From: Salipaludibacillus sp. LMS25
Lineage (GTDB): Bacteria > Bacillota > Bacilli > Bacillales > Salisediminibacteriaceae
Direction of reading: 5' to 3'
Assembly (NCBI RefSeq): GCF_024362805.1
Contig: NZ_CP093299.1
Span: 4,124,001 to 4,188,000, forward strand
DNA length: 64,000 bases
Every line of letters begins with the position of its first letter. Position 1 is the first letter of the stretch. The position numbers and the translations under genes were made by a program. A model generated the notes under the pieces. It had not been told where the DNA came from. It searched no databases and worked only from the letters and a program-made list of their open reading frames with translations. Positions 54,824 to 64,000 of the stretch are shown piece by piece.

Positions 54824-55906
54824 ATGACAAAACCATCCATTTACGGTTTAACATTTGACCAATTAAAAGAGTGGTTTACAGAACAGGGGGAAAAGCCATT
54901 CCGCGCTTCACAAGTGTGGGATTGGTTATATATTAAGCGTGTGACATCATTTAATGAGATGACGAATTTAAAAAAAGACTGTATTCACCTTCTGGAAAAC
55001 AGTTTTGTAATTCACTCGCTTCAACTACACTCCAAGCAAGTCTCCAGTGATGGCACTGAAAAATTTCTATTTAAGCTGAGTGATGGCAATTTAATTGAAA
55101 CAGTGTTAATGCGTTTTGATTACGGAGCTTCCGTTTGCGTCACCACACAAGTAGGCTGTAATATCGGATGTAGCTTTTGTGCCAGTGGCTTATTATCTAA
55201 AGATCGTGATTTATCAAGTGGTGAAATTGTCCAGCAAATAATGAACGTACAACATAGTATGGATGAGGCAGGAAAAGGCGAACGTGTCAGCCATATTGTT
55301 GTGATGGGGATTGGTGAACCATTCGATAATTACACTCATTTAATGAATTTCCTCCGAGTTGTGAACAGTGATAAAGGATTAGCTATTGGCGCTCGACATA
55401 TCACCGTTTCTACCAGTGGTATTATTAAAAAGATATATGACTTTGCAGATGAGAATTTTCAGGTGAACCTTGCCGTTTCTTTACATGCACCAAATAATGA
55501 GTTGCGTACGCAAATTATGAAGATTAATAAAGCGCAACCAATTGAAAAACTCATGGAAGCAGTGGATTATTACTTAAAAAAGAGGAATAGACGTATAACA
55601 TTTGAGTACATTCTTCTAGACGGGGTGAATGATCAACCAGAACATGCGCAGCAATTAGTAGAGCTTATTAAGGATAAGAAGAAGCTAACATATGTTAACT
55701 TAATTCCTTATAATCCTGTTGATGAATATATCCAATACAAACAAAGCCAAAAAGGGGCCATACTCACGTTTTATGATATTCTGATGAAAAATGGTATTCA
55801 ATGTGGTGTTCGTCATGAACAAGGTTCTGATATTGATGCGGCCTGTGGGCAGCTAAGAAGTAAACAGATGAAAAAAGATCGAGAAAAGGCGAAAGCAAGA
55901 AGTTGA
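54824..55906 (+). CDS. rlmN: RlmN-type radical SAM rRNA/tRNA adenine-C2 methyltransferase
   Basis: Methylates C2 of A2503 in 23S rRNA (and A37 in some tRNAs). The 360 residues have the CxxxCxxC cluster motif C112, C116, C119 in [14 protein letters not shown], the conserved [22 protein letters not shown], and the second catalytic cysteine C341 in [11 protein letters not shown]. The overall match is to Bacillus RlmN (YloN). Context is unusual: Bacillus rlmN normally sits with rsmB, prpC and prkC, none of which is here, so this may be a second member of the RlmN/Cfr family. Start ATG with AATGAGGGG upstream. Confidence 0.87.
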   Translation: MTKPSIYGLTFDQLKEWFTEQGEKPFRASQVWDWLYIKRVTSFNEMTNLKKDCIHLLENSFVIHSLQLHSKQVSSDGTEKFLFKLSDGNLIETVLMRFDYGASVCVTTQVGCNIGCSFCASGLLSKDRDLSSGEIVQQIMNVQHSMDEAGKGERVSHIVVMGIGEPFDNYTHLMNFLRVVNSDKGLAIGARHITVSTSGIIKKIYDFADENFQVNLAVSLHAPNNELRTQIMKINKAQPIEKLMEAVDYYLKKRNRRITFEYILLDGVNDQPEHAQQLVELIKDKKKLTYVNLIPYNPVDEYIQYKQSQKGAILTFYDILMKNGIQCGVRHEQGSDIDAACGQLRSKQMKKDREKAKARS

Positions 55907-55914
55907 TATCACTT

Positions 55915-55960
55915 AAAAAACTGGGACTCTAACCTGTATAGGTAGTAGTCCCAGTTTTTT
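55915..55960. terminator. Bidirectional terminator after rlmN
   Basis: 14-bp perfect stem AAAAAACTGGGACT / AGTCCCAGTTTTTT between rlmN and a convergent gene. Confidence 0.92.
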
Positions 55961-56271
55961 TATTGGCCCATTGCCATTACCAAAAGAAAAATAACTATTG
56001 CAGGCAGAATGATTGCTACTAAGCATAGGAACAACACTAATAAACAGAGCCGTCGGCCAGCTTTATTTTTTTCCACTGTCTCCATTATACCTACAAGAGA
56101 CAAAATAATCGTTAACACGAAGGCAAATAACGTTACATCCCACTGTTGATAGAGAGAAAAGGCGGTAAATGCAAACATGGCAGCAGATAAAACAGCTATA
56201 AAACTATATGAACGACGATTTGAATCTGAAGAATTTTGTTCTGGTTCTTGTTTTGCCGATGAGGGTTCCAT
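55960..56271 (-). CDS. Small membrane protein, 103 residues
   Basis: Not recognised. A ~20-residue polar N-terminal tail rich in Glu/Ser is followed by three or four hydrophobic helices (~25-42, 47-65, 73-100) with a short charged loop VEKNKAGRR. Upstream site AAAGGACTG. It follows another 103-residue membrane protein (56295-56606) by 23 nt; equal length, same topology and similar central segment (VAIIFSIMSLVEL against VLTIILSLVGIME) suggest a tandem duplication. Confidence 0.75.
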   Translation of the reverse strand: MEPSSAKQEPEQNSSDSNRRSYSFIAVLSAAMFAFTAFSLYQQWDVTLFAFVLTIILSLVGIMETVEKNKAGRRLCLLVLFLCLVAIILPAIVIFLLVMAMGQ

Positions 56272-56294
56272 TATTTTCAGTCCTTTTAACTATA

Positions 56295-56606
56295 CTAATT
56301 ATAGATAGATTGATATAAAACAAAACCATAGACGAGCAACCCAATGGTCACGAGCAGAAGGAGTGAATTAACAACAAGCGATATTACTGCTAGTATTTTC
56401 CCTTTTTGTGTCGACGTTCTTAATTCTACTAAGGACATGATTGAGAAAATAATGGCAACAACACTTAAAAGCAAACTGACTGGGAATCTCTCTGTAGCAA
56501 CAATGAGCATAATGACGGTTAAAGTTATGGCGATCATTGCCTTCAGGTTGTAAGTATTTTTTTTAGTCGGTAGTTTTTGCTCATTTTCAGTTATAGTGTT
56601 AGTCAT
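56295..56606 (-). CDS. Small membrane protein, 103 residues (paralogue)
   Basis: Not recognised. Polar N-terminus (~20 residues), helices at ~22-38, 43-62 and 72-98. CAGGAGGATACTGT precedes the ATG. It is first of a two-gene unit with the similar protein at 55960. The pattern helix-helix-charged loop-helix resembles DUF4190-type proteins, but no family motif is clear. Confidence 0.75.
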   Translation of the reverse strand: MTNTITENEQKLPTKKNTYNLKAMIAITLTVIMLIVATERFPVSLLLSVVAIIFSIMSLVELRTSTQKGKILAVISLVVNSLLLLVTIGLLVYGFVLYQSIYN

Positions 56607-56825
56607 ACAGTATCCTCCTGTGATTAATGTATACCAACAAAGTTTACAGGATTACAGTTCTATTCACAATCCTCTTTTTTGCTCATTTGCTAAAAGTGTT
56701 TGTTCATCTTTTTTCAGCACATTATGATACGATAAAGGTAAACAGCTATACATTCCATGTGTAAAAGCTTAACATCGTTTAGTATAAAAATGTCATAAAA
56801 TGTAAGAAAATAGAAGGTGATTATG

Positions 56826-57668
56826 ATGAGCGACTACTATAAAGACGATTCATCACGTCAGGATCATAAGAAAGAGAAAACCGATCAACCGGAAGAAGAA
56901 TTATTTTTTGACGGTGAAAAATATTATACTAAAGAGGCATTTTTTAATTCTGATGACGAGGAAGAAGGGCCAACAAGGAAGCCAAGACGAGGGTTAAAAA
57001 TAACGATAGCGACTTTTATAACGGTGGCGCTCTTAAGTAATGTTTTTGCCATTTGGCCGCAACTATTTAATTTTCCAGCAATGGAATTCCTCACTGTCTC
57101 TCAAGAGTTATCGCGCAATGAAGAGGTGCAACTTTATAAAGAGTCCGTTGTCGTTATTAGATCTGGTAATAGTAAAGGGACCGGCTTCTATATATCAGAG
57201 GATGGTTATATTATAACGAATGAACATGTGATCAGTGATTATCCTCAAGCGACAGTTTCATTTGAAAACGGCTCCAGTTATACAGCCGACGTGGTCAAAG
57301 CTGACCCTGAACGAGATGTGGCGATTTTACAAATTGAAACAGACGTTCATTACCCTGTGTTAGATTTTGCCGAAGATTGGAATTCAGGCATGTCGGTTTA
57401 TGTTATTGGCAACCCGTTGTTTTTTAACTTTATCGCTAACCAAGGAGAGGTAACAGGGACAACAGATATGAGTAACAAGAGCACCCCTGTACTCATATTA
57501 GATGCCCCCATCTATCATGGGAGCAGCGGCAGTCCGGTTATAAGAGAAGATGGAAAAGTGATAGGGATTGTATATGCCACCACTCGATTAGAAGGTAAGG
57601 ATGGATCAACTAGAAAAGTCGGGCTTGCTATACCAACAGAAGCACTTTTTGACTATCTAGATTTTTGA
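56826..57668 (+). CDS. HtrA-like serine protease without PDZ, membrane-anchored
   Basis: Trypsin-fold protease of 280 residues with a 60-residue acidic cytoplasmic tail, a membrane helix (~55-75), then the protease domain on the outer side. Catalytic residues: His134 (TNEHVI), Asp164 (PERDVAIL) and Ser234 (HGSSGSPVI). There is no PDZ domain after it, unlike HtrA/DegP. Likely deals with damaged or misfolded envelope proteins. AAGGTGA precedes ATG 56826; two nearby ATG/GTG starts are possible. Confidence 0.9.
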   Translation: MSDYYKDDSSRQDHKKEKTDQPEEELFFDGEKYYTKEAFFNSDDEEEGPTRKPRRGLKITIATFITVALLSNVFAIWPQLFNFPAMEFLTVSQELSRNEEVQLYKESVVVIRSGNSKGTGFYISEDGYIITNEHVISDYPQATVSFENGSSYTADVVKADPERDVAILQIETDVHYPVLDFAEDWNSGMSVYVIGNPLFFNFIANQGEVTGTTDMSNKSTPVLILDAPIYHGSSGSPVIREDGKVIGIVYATTRLEGKDGSTRKVGLAIPTEALFDYLDF

Positions 57669-57754
57669 TCCAGTTAACATTTGTCCAATCACAAGGCATT
57701 TTTCACCATACATTAATAGTGTGAAGGTTTACTTCATGAATAGGTGGTGATTTT

Positions 57755-57823
57755 ATGCTATTTTTGTTGGTAGTCGTCATGTTTGTCCTATTAATTATCG
57801 TCGGTGTGGCCTACAGAAAATAA
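57755..57823 (+). CDS. Small hydrophobic peptide, 22 residues (YjcZ-like)
   Basis: ATG 57755 with AGGTGGTGAT upstream. The 22-residue product is almost all hydrophobic, with VVVMFVLLIIVGVAYRK at its end, much like the C-terminus of the YjcZ/small sporulation membrane protein family (VVLFILLIIVG). A single membrane helix is predicted. A strong terminator follows 15 nt later, which supports a real transcript. Confidence 0.6.
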   Translation: MLFLLVVVMFVLLIIVGVAYRK

Positions 57824-57838
57824 AATCCTGTCTTTAAT

Positions 57839-57870
57839 AAAAGCAGTCATACGTGTATGGCTGCTTTTAC
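57839..57870 (+). terminator. Intrinsic terminator after small peptide gene
   Basis: 14-bp stem AAAAGCAGTCATAC / GTATGGCTGCTTTT with one G-U pair; a short T run overlaps the arm. Confidence 0.75.
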
Positions 57871-57918
57871 TACAGATAACCGTCTGAAAAACTCCCACTG
57901 ATTGAAGGTTTGTTTTAC
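57867..57918 (+). repeat. Dispersed repeat family A, short copy
   Basis: TTACTACAGATAACCGTCTG, AAAAACTCCCACTGATTGAA, GGTTTGTTTTAC. Confidence 0.82.
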
Positions 57919-58461
57919 AAAAACAAATTTATTTCACCCGTATAAATGGTGGATGGAGATAAACTGAGTCCGTTAGAAAGAAAATGGTCATTATAAATGT
58001 TATGATGCATCGCCATAACATGGTTATAGTTATCCAATCCGTGCTCACTTTACAAAGCATAATCTATACGATATGAAGGCGTTAAGTGAGGAGTATTTAG
58101 TTGAGACATAGGTCTGTTTTACAGTCCCCATTAAGCTTGTAAATAACGAGGTTAATCTACCTTAAATAATTGTAGTAAATGTGAAAGAACATGTTTACTA
58201 CAATGAAAAATGATCCCCATGTTTCCACCGTTTCATGACCACTCATCTCTGTGAAAATTAGAGCTTTTATAAAAAAACATGATACTCTAAGAAGGGCTCA
58301 GATGGTATACCGTTAACTTGGTGGTTTAGTCATACATGCCAATAAGTGACGAGCTGACTAACAAAGGGGTTCGAGAATTAATTGTATTAATTATTGTGGC
58401 ATATGTGACAGCATTAATTTGCTATAATAGATGTAGACATAGTGGTCGGGGGGAGATAGTC
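57919..58461. other. Intergenic stretch with possible remnant and promoter
   Basis: 58019-58111 holds a 31-codon open segment with protein-like text and no start (see finding). A TATAAT lies at 58423-58428, 34 bp before the usp start, so the in-frame extension of usp upstream is not coding. Otherwise nothing. Confidence 0.5.
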
Positions 58462-58884
58462 ATGTTTAACCGAATATTGTTAGCTGGAGATGGGTCACCT
58501 CATTCATTAAGAGCGACTGATCGAGCAATAGAGATTGTCAAAAAGACGCCAGATGCTATACTAACACTCATTCACGTAATAGATGACCTCCCAGTGAGGT
58601 CGGAAGTGATTGAAACTGAGATACCTGGTAGAACTGTTCCGGACCATCAAAAAACGCCAATAAAAAAGATCGAAGAAAAGGCTGCTCAAGCTCATATCCC
58701 TTTAAATGTAAAATGCGTATACGGGGAGCCAGGACCTGCTATTGTGAGGGAGGCGACGACCGAATGCTATGACTTAGTAGTGATTGGTAGCCGTGGCCTT
58801 AACCACCTCCAGAAAATGGTTCTTGGTAGTGTGAGTCATAAAGTAGCAAAAAGAGTTCCCTGTCCTGTCCTTATTGTAAAGTAA
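58462..58884 (+). CDS. Universal stress protein (UspA family)
   Basis: Cytoplasmic UspA-fold protein of 140 residues. N-terminal RILLAGDGSPHSLRA and the ATP-binding pattern GSRGLNHLQKMVLGSVSHK (G-2x-G-9x-GS) are intact, so it probably binds ATP. GGGGGGAG lies 6 nt before ATG 58462; upstream in-frame codons overlap a -10 element. The CoA-binding protein gene follows after 20 nt, probably in one unit. Stress signal unknown. Confidence 0.92.
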   Translation: MFNRILLAGDGSPHSLRATDRAIEIVKKTPDAILTLIHVIDDLPVRSEVIETEIPGRTVPDHQKTPIKKIEEKAAQAHIPLNVKCVYGEPGPAIVREATTECYDLVVIGSRGLNHLQKMVLGSVSHKVAKRVPCPVLIVK

Positions 58885-58904
58885 TTAAAAAGGAGTGTCG
58901 TGCA

Positions 58905-59318
58905 GTGAAAAATCCTTCGAGAGCTGTTATTAAAACCGTTTTAGAGCAAGCAGAGCGCATCGCCATTGTTGGTATATCTGATAATCCAGAAAGAACATCT
59001 TATCAAATAGCTGAAGCGTTATTAAAGGATGGCTATGAGATCATCCCAGTTAATCCTCACATTGACGAAGTATTCGGTATAAAAGCTGTTGATAAGTTGA
59101 CAAATATAGACGGTAAAATTGACATTGTTAATGTATTTAGACGTCATGAATTTGTGAAAGAGGTTGCTGAACAAACTGTTTTAACAAACGCCAACGTATT
59201 TTGGACGCAACTAGGATTGTGGCATGAAGAAGCAGGCCAACTCGTAAAGGATTCAGGTAAAACAGTCATTATGGACCGTTGTATAAAGGTGGAGCATGCC
59301 TTACTTATTAAAAATTAG
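58905..59318 (+). CDS. yneT: CoA-binding domain protein (YneT)
   Basis: Rossmann-fold CoA-binding protein of 137 residues: IAIVGISDNPERTSYQIAEAL nucleotide loop, PVNPHIDEVFG and VIMDRCIKVEHA, as in Bacillus YneT. Same position as in Bacillus subtilis, just upstream of parE-parC. GTG start with AAAGGAG upstream. Function unknown; the family binds CoA without catalysis known. A terminator separates it from parE. Confidence 0.92.
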   Translation: MKNPSRAVIKTVLEQAERIAIVGISDNPERTSYQIAEALLKDGYEIIPVNPHIDEVFGIKAVDKLTNIDGKIDIVNVFRRHEFVKEVAEQTVLTNANVFWTQLGLWHEEAGQLVKDSGKTVIMDRCIKVEHALLIKN

Positions 59319-59330
59319 AAGTGAGCTAGT

Positions 59331-59358
59331 GACGGCGTGGTAAGCCGTCCTCTTTTTT
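59331..59358 (+). terminator. Intrinsic terminator after yneT
   Basis: Stem GACGGC / GCCGTC, 7-nt loop, then CCTCTTTTTTT. Confidence 0.85.
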
Positions 59359-59612
59359 TGTTCGCGAGAAAATATAAAAGGTTGCGTGTAAGACAACCAT
59401 CCTGTGAGGAATTAAATCAGGACTTTTTAAATAAAACAGAGGTGTTTTTTATGCAAATATGCCATAGGTATTTGACAAAGTCACTATAAACCATATATTT
59501 TAAGTAAGTAACACCGCTTAAGTTTACTAACTGCTTATCGAAAGTCCGAATTAGTTGTGGTATGTTAAATAGTAGCTTAAGATCGGGTTACGATAGAAAG
59601 GGGAAAAACGTA

Positions 59613-61589
59613 GTGTCCACTAAACCAACATTTGATTACAATGATGATGCCATTCAAGTATTAGAAGGTCTGGAAGCGGTACGGAAGCGCCCAGGTATGT
59701 ATATAGGAAGTACAGATCATCGTGGCCTTCATCATCTTGTTTTCGAAATAGTCGATAACTCAGTAGACGAAATCCTTGCAGGATTCGGTAATTCGATTAC
59801 TGTCATAATACATAAAGATGATAGCATCAGTGTGAAAGATGAAGGGCGTGGTTATCCAACAGGCATGCACCAAACTGGTAAACCTACACCTGAAGTTATC
59901 TTGACGGTTCTTCATGCCGGAGGAAAATTTGGCCAAGGCGGTTACAAAACAAGTGGTGGGCTTCATGGTGTGGGGGCATCTGTTGTAAATGCATTATCGG
60001 AATGGCTTGAGGTCACCATTTATCGTGGTGGCACGATATACAGTCAGCGTTTCGAAGGCGGAGGTAAACCGGTGACGACGCTAGAAAAGATCGGAGCAAC
60101 AAAAAAAACTGGTACAACCGTCCATTTCAAGCCTGACCCTGCCATATTTAATACGACGTCATATCAGTATGATACGTTGGCTGAGCGTCTTAGAGAATCA
60201 GCATTTTTGCTTAAAGGTGTTAAAATCACACTTATCGATGAGCGCCCTGGTAAAGATAGAGAGAAAGATGTGTTTCAATTTGATACAGGACTTGAAGCAT
60301 TTGTCACATATTTAAACGAAGATAAAGAAACGTTGCACCCTGTAGTCTCTTTTCAAGGTGAACAAGAAGAAATAGAAGTTGACTTTGCTTTTCAATACAA
60401 TGATGGTTATACAGAAAATACGATTTCATTTGTCAATAATGTGCGCACAAAAGATGGCGGCACACATGAGCTAGGAGCAAAAGCCGCCGTAACTCGTGTC
60501 GTCAATGAACACGCTCGTAAGCTACAATTACTTAAAGAACGGGATAAAAACTTAGATGGCAATGATATTCGTGAAGGCTTTACTGCGATTGTGTCAGTGA
60601 GAGTTCCTGAAGAGAAGCTTCAGTTTGAAGGGCAAACAAAGGGAAAGTTAGGGACACCTGTGGCACGGTCAGCAGTAGACAATGTTATTTCTGAGAAGTT
60701 GACTTTCTTTTTAGAGGAAAACCCAGAAATTAGTAACAACCTTATACGTAAAGCCATTAAAGCTGCTCAAGCTAGAGAGGCAGCTCGCAAAGCCCGTGAA
60801 GATGCAAGAAGCGGGAAAAAAAACAAGCGTAAAGATGCCATGTTAAGCGGTAAACTGACGCCAGCACAATCAAAAAATCCAGCTAGGAATGAGCTTTATC
60901 TCGTTGAGGGTGATTCAGCTGGTGGTTCTGCGAAACAAGGTCGAGATCGAAAATTTCAAGCTGTACTACCATTGAGAGGTAAAGTGATCAACACTGAAAA
61001 AGCGAAATTGGCTGACATCATGAAAAATGAAGAAATACGAACGATTATTTACGCCATTGGTGGAGATGTAGGGGCAGATTTTGATATCTCAAATATTAAC
61101 TATGACAAAGTTGTGATTATGACAGATGCGGATACGGATGGTGCCCATATTCAAGTCCTTCTTCTGACATTTTTTTACCGGTATATGAGGCCACTTATTG
61201 AAGCTGGTCGGGTGTATATCGCATTACCACCGTTATATAAAGTGAGCAAAGGCACTGGAAAAAAGGAAAAGATTGAATATGCTTGGGATGAGGACGGGTT
61301 GAAAGGGGCAATTAGCAAAGTTGGCAAAGGCTATATTTTACAAAGATATAAAGGGCTTGGTGAAATGGACGCTACTCAGCTTTGGGAAACGACGATGGAC
61401 CCTGAAACTCGAACATTAGTCAGAGTCACTATCGACGATATTGCTCGCGCAGAAAGGCACGTCTCCACATTAATGGGAGATAAAGTTGAACCGCGCCGTA
61501 AATGGATTGAGCGTCATGTCATGTTTGGGCTAGATGAAGAATCTAATATATTAGATAACGACAATTTGCAAGTAACAGAGGAGGAGTAA
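59613..61589 (+). CDS. parE: DNA topoisomerase IV subunit B
   Basis: ATPase subunit of topoisomerase IV, which separates linked daughter chromosomes. The 658 residues have the GHKL ATPase motifs (EIVDNSVDE, DEGRGYP, the GGLHGVGASVVNALS lid) and the TOPRIM domain (EGDSAGGSAKQGRD, DADTDGAHI), ending with QRYKGLGEMDATQLW. GTG 59613 with GAAAGGGG upstream is preferred over an ATG-less extension further 5'. The yneT-parE-parC order and lack of recF/gyrA neighbours distinguish it from GyrB. parC begins 4 nt after the stop. Confidence 0.97.
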   Translation: MSTKPTFDYNDDAIQVLEGLEAVRKRPGMYIGSTDHRGLHHLVFEIVDNSVDEILAGFGNSITVIIHKDDSISVKDEGRGYPTGMHQTGKPTPEVILTVLHAGGKFGQGGYKTSGGLHGVGASVVNALSEWLEVTIYRGGTIYSQRFEGGGKPVTTLEKIGATKKTGTTVHFKPDPAIFNTTSYQYDTLAERLRESAFLLKGVKITLIDERPGKDREKDVFQFDTGLEAFVTYLNEDKETLHPVVSFQGEQEEIEVDFAFQYNDGYTENTISFVNNVRTKDGGTHELGAKAAVTRVVNEHARKLQLLKERDKNLDGNDIREGFTAIVSVRVPEEKLQFEGQTKGKLGTPVARSAVDNVISEKLTFFLEENPEISNNLIRKAIKAAQAREAARKAREDARSGKKNKRKDAMLSGKLTPAQSKNPARNELYLVEGDSAGGSAKQGRDRKFQAVLPLRGKVINTEKAKLADIMKNEEIRTIIYAIGGDVGADFDISNINYDKVVIMTDADTDGAHIQVLLLTFFYRYMRPLIEAGRVYIALPPLYKVSKGTGKKEKIEYAWDEDGLKGAISKVGKGYILQRYKGLGEMDATQLWETTMDPETRTLVRVTIDDIARAERHVSTLMGDKVEPRRKWIERHVMFGLDEESNILDNDNLQVTEEE

Positions 61590-61592
61590 TCC

Positions 61593-64000
61593 TTGGAAGA
61601 AAAAGAACGCTATCTGGATTTGCCGCTTGAAGAAGTACTCGGCGACAGATTCGGCCGTTACAGTAAATATATTATTCAAGACCGGGCGTTACCAGACGCG
61701 AGAGACGGTCTAAAACCTGTACAACGTCGCATATTATATGCTATGCATGTTGACAAAAATACAGCTGATAAACCATTTAGAAAATCAGCCAAAACAGTGG
61801 GTAATGTCATCGGTAACTATCACCCACATGGTGACTCATCTGTGTATGAAGCGATGATTAGGCAAAGCCAAAACTGGAAAATGCGTCATTTACTCGTGCA
61901 GATGCACGGAAACAATGGCTCTATCGATGGTGATCCTCCTGCTGCCATGCGTTATACGGAAGCTAGACTCTCTAAAATTGCGTCAGAAATGCTTCAAGAT
62001 ATTGAAAAAGATACGGTAGATTTCATGCCAAACTTTGACGACTCACAAGAAGAACCAGTGGTGATGCCAGCGAGTTATCCGAATCTCCTTGTGAATGGGT
62101 CAACAGGCATATCCAGTGGTTATGCCACTGATATTCCTCCACATCATTTAGGAGAAGTGATTGATGCAGCCATTCATCAGATGAGTTCGCCTGACTGTAC
62201 AATCGATGATTTAATGCAGCATATTAAAGGGCCTGATTTTCCTACTGGTGGGATCATTCAAGGAATTGATGGGTTAAGAAAAGCTTATGAAACAGGTAAA
62301 GGAAAGATCGTTCTACGAGGGAAGGTCACTGTTGACACTGTTCGGAGTGGGCGAGAACAGTTGATTATTACCGAAATCCCTTATGAAGTTAACAAAGCGA
62401 ATTTAGTTAAAAAAATGGACGAGCTGCGTCTCGACAAAAAAGTTGATGGAATAGCTGAAGTACGAGATGACACAGACCGAACAGGCTTACGTATTGTAAT
62501 AGAACTGAAAAAAGATGCTGATGCTCAAGGTATTTTACACTTTTTATACAAGAATACTGATCTGCAAGTCTCTTATAATTTCAATATGGTGGCTATTTAT
62601 AATAAAACACCGAAACTTCTTGGATTAAAAGAAATGCTTGATGCCTATATTCAACACCAAAAACAAGTTGTGACGCGACGAACGCGTTTCGAATTAAATA
62701 AAGCCAAATCTCGTGCTCACATCGTTGAGGGGCTGATTAAAGCTATATCTATCCTTGATGACGTGATTGCTACCATAAGGGAATCTAAAGATAAAGGGCA
62801 TGCGAAAGACCAACTTCAACAAAGGTATCAGTTTAGTGAACCACAAAGTGAAGCGATTGTTAATTTGCAGCTTTATCGACTGACGAACACAGATATAACC
62901 ACATTGGAACAAGAAGCAAAAGAATTACAAGACACGATTGAAAAACTGGAAAGCATATTAGCCACAGATCAAAACTTGATTAATGAGATTAAAAAAGAGT
63001 TACGCCGAATAAAGAAACTGTATAACGACAATCGCCGTACGTTGATTGAAGAGGAAATTGAAGACTTAAAAATAAACCTTGAAGTCGTTGTACCATCTGA
63101 GGATGTTCGCGTCACGGTGACGAGAGAAGGGTACGTTAAACGATCAAGCATTAGATCTTACACAGCCTCAAATGGAGAACCACCTGGTATGAAGGAGTCG
63201 GATCGTTTATTAGTCTCGATGGAAATGAACACGACGGATACGCTGCTTCTTTTTACAAAAAAAGGGTCATATCTTTTTCTGCCAGTTCACGTTCTTCCGG
63301 AAAACCGTTGGAAAGACAACGGACAACATGTGGCCAATATTGTCACAATGGCTAATGAAGATGAGATCATTAAAGCGATTCCAGTTAAAGAGTTTACTGA
63401 CGAGAAATATTTATTGTTTGCCACTAAAAATGGCATGATTAAACGATCTGTTTTAAGTGAGTACAAAGCACAACGACATTCAAAAGCCCTTATGGCAGTA
63501 AAACTGAAAAAGGATGATGATGTTATTCATGTCAGTTTAACAGACGGAAAGCAAGATATTTTCATCTCCACACATTTAGGCTACGGCTTATGGTTTAGTG
63601 AAGAAGAAGTGAATATAACCGGACAACGTACTGCCGGTGTTAAAGCCATTAACTTAAAAGCGGATGATAAAGTGATGAGCTGTCAATCGTTTACTCTTGA
63701 GGAAAAGCCAGCAATACTCCTCATAACACAACGAGCAGCTTATAAAAAAATGAGCTTAAATGTATTTGAAAAAACAACTCGTGCAAAGCGTGGGGTTGTG
63801 ATGTTAAAAGAGTTAAAAAAATTGCCTCACCGCGTCTATAATGTCTTTTTAGTCCAGCCTACTGATAAGATTCATGTTGAAGTAAGTGACGGTTCGCATG
63901 AAACGATAGATCCGAGCTCAGTTAGACAAAATGATCGTTACACGAATGGTTCTTATCTTTTCGATGTGAGTGTCACCGGAGAAATTAAAGATGCTTGGGT
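61593..64000 (+). CDS. parC: DNA topoisomerase IV subunit A (3' end beyond window)
   Basis: DNA-cleaving subunit of topoisomerase IV; about 802 residues present, nearly the whole protein. TTG start with GAGGAG, 4 nt after parE. The winged-helix domain carries the quinolone region [12 protein letters not shown] with wild-type serines (S82, S83) and Glu86; the catalytic tyrosine is Y121 in [11 protein letters not shown]. The C-terminal beta-pinwheel follows after about residue 490 and continues to the edge. Serine at the quinolone position suggests no classic resistance change. Confidence 0.97.
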   Translation, partial: MEEKERYLDLPLEEVLGDRFGRYSKYIIQDRALPDARDGLKPVQRRILYAMHVDKNTADKPFRKSAKTVGNVIGNYHPHGDSSVYEAMIRQSQNWKMRHLLVQMHGNNGSIDGDPPAAMRYTEARLSKIASEMLQDIEKDTVDFMPNFDDSQEEPVVMPASYPNLLVNGSTGISSGYATDIPPHHLGEVIDAAIHQMSSPDCTIDDLMQHIKGPDFPTGGIIQGIDGLRKAYETGKGKIVLRGKVTVDTVRSGREQLIITEIPYEVNKANLVKKMDELRLDKKVDGIAEVRDDTDRTGLRIVIELKKDADAQGILHFLYKNTDLQVSYNFNMVAIYNKTPKLLGLKEMLDAYIQHQKQVVTRRTRFELNKAKSRAHIVEGLIKAISILDDVIATIRESKDKGHAKDQLQQRYQFSEPQSEAIVNLQLYRLTNTDITTLEQEAKELQDTIEKLESILATDQNLINEIKKELRRIKKLYNDNRRTLIEEEIEDLKINLEVVVPSEDVRVTVTREGYVKRSSIRSYTASNGEPPGMKESDRLLVSMEMNTTDTLLLFTKKGSYLFLPVHVLPENRWKDNGQHVANIVTMANEDEIIKAIPVKEFTDEKYLLFATKNGMIKRSVLSEYKAQRHSKALMAVKLKKDDDVIHVSLTDGKQDIFISTHLGYGLWFSEEEVNITGQRTAGVKAINLKADDKVMSCQSFTLEEKPAILLITQRAAYKKMSLNVFEKTTRAKRGVVMLKELKKLPHRVYNVFLVQPTDKIHVEVSDGSHETIDPSSVRQNDRYTNGSYLFDVSVTGEIKDAW

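Noticed and set aside
58336..58461. Upstream in-frame extension of the universal stress protein gene
   Set aside because: It covers a TATAAT element and adds 42 residues foreign to UspA; ATG 58462 has GGGGGGAG.
59451..59489. 12-codon frame with GAGGTG before parE as a leader peptide
   Set aside because: No attenuator hairpins or codon bias are evident around it; length is compatible with chance.

Overview
This 64-kb window comes from a low-GC, endospore-forming Firmicute of the Bacillaceae, most likely an alkaliphilic or halophilic Bacillus relative. The evidence is Bacillus-type gene neighbourhoods (dgk-dck, odhA-odhB, yneT-parE-parC), Bacillus-type proteins (FosB, which uses bacillithiol; PatA; AcsA; an Sda-like sporulation checkpoint protein), AGGAGG-type ribosome binding sites with many GTG/TTG starts, and U-tailed hairpin terminators. 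The genus is inferred, not proven. I see no rRNA, tRNA, CRISPR array, prophage or intact insertion sequence.

Layout. 1-3.1 kb (minus strand): a partial CLC-type fluoride exporter behind a fluoride riboswitch, then the salvage kinases dck and dgk. 3.4-13.2 kb (plus): DegV fatty-acid-binding protein, patatin-like phospholipase, a 1.4-kb gene-poor stretch full of repeats, two MFS transporters, a DUF420/CtaM-like membrane protein and a membrane-anchored subtilase with an unusual extracytoplasmic N-terminal region. 13.4-20.4 kb: acsA, fumC, an M19 dipeptidase, a fructosamine-kinase-like protein and msrA-msrB. 20.5-27.6 kb: an ABC-class ATPase, a secreted DUF4397 protein, a D,D-carboxypeptidase, an esterase, a membrane protein and patA. 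28-32 kb: odhA-odhB with a candidate cre site. 32.6-40.7 kb: HAD hydrolase, DUF418 protein, an oxidoreductase, a frameshifted HAD-IIIA gene, a small WYL-like protein, four VOC-fold genes including fosB, a GNAT acetyltransferase and a cold-shock gene. 41-48.4 kb: a Zn dehydrogenase/class II aldolase pair, a three-gene glycerolipid cluster (PlsC-like, DagK-like, MGDG-synthase-like) and an M23 peptidase-bactofilin operon. 48.7-59.3 kb: DUF2207 protein, glutathione peroxidase, DEDDh exonuclease, sda, a DUF4025-like protein, arcA, rlmN, two small membrane proteins, a HtrA-like protease and a universal stress protein. 58.9-64 kb: yneT-parE-parC, with parC running off the window end.

How the genes work together. 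Central metabolism is represented by acetate activation (AcsA), fumarase and 2-oxoglutarate dehydrogenase. Stress and protection functions are frequent: fluoride export, methionine sulfoxide repair, peroxidase, FosB and related VOC proteins, arginine deiminase, cold shock and UspA. Envelope functions include the D,D-carboxypeptidase, M23 peptidase plus bactofilin, and lipid synthesis and remodelling.

The strongest signal not explained by genes is a dispersed intergenic repeat family seen at about twelve places. Its full-length copies contain a stem-loop with a compensatory base-pair change, and it is often joined to a second, longer hairpin repeat. Several genes missed by length filters were added from ribosome binding sites, including 54-, 42-, 38- and 22-residue proteins.
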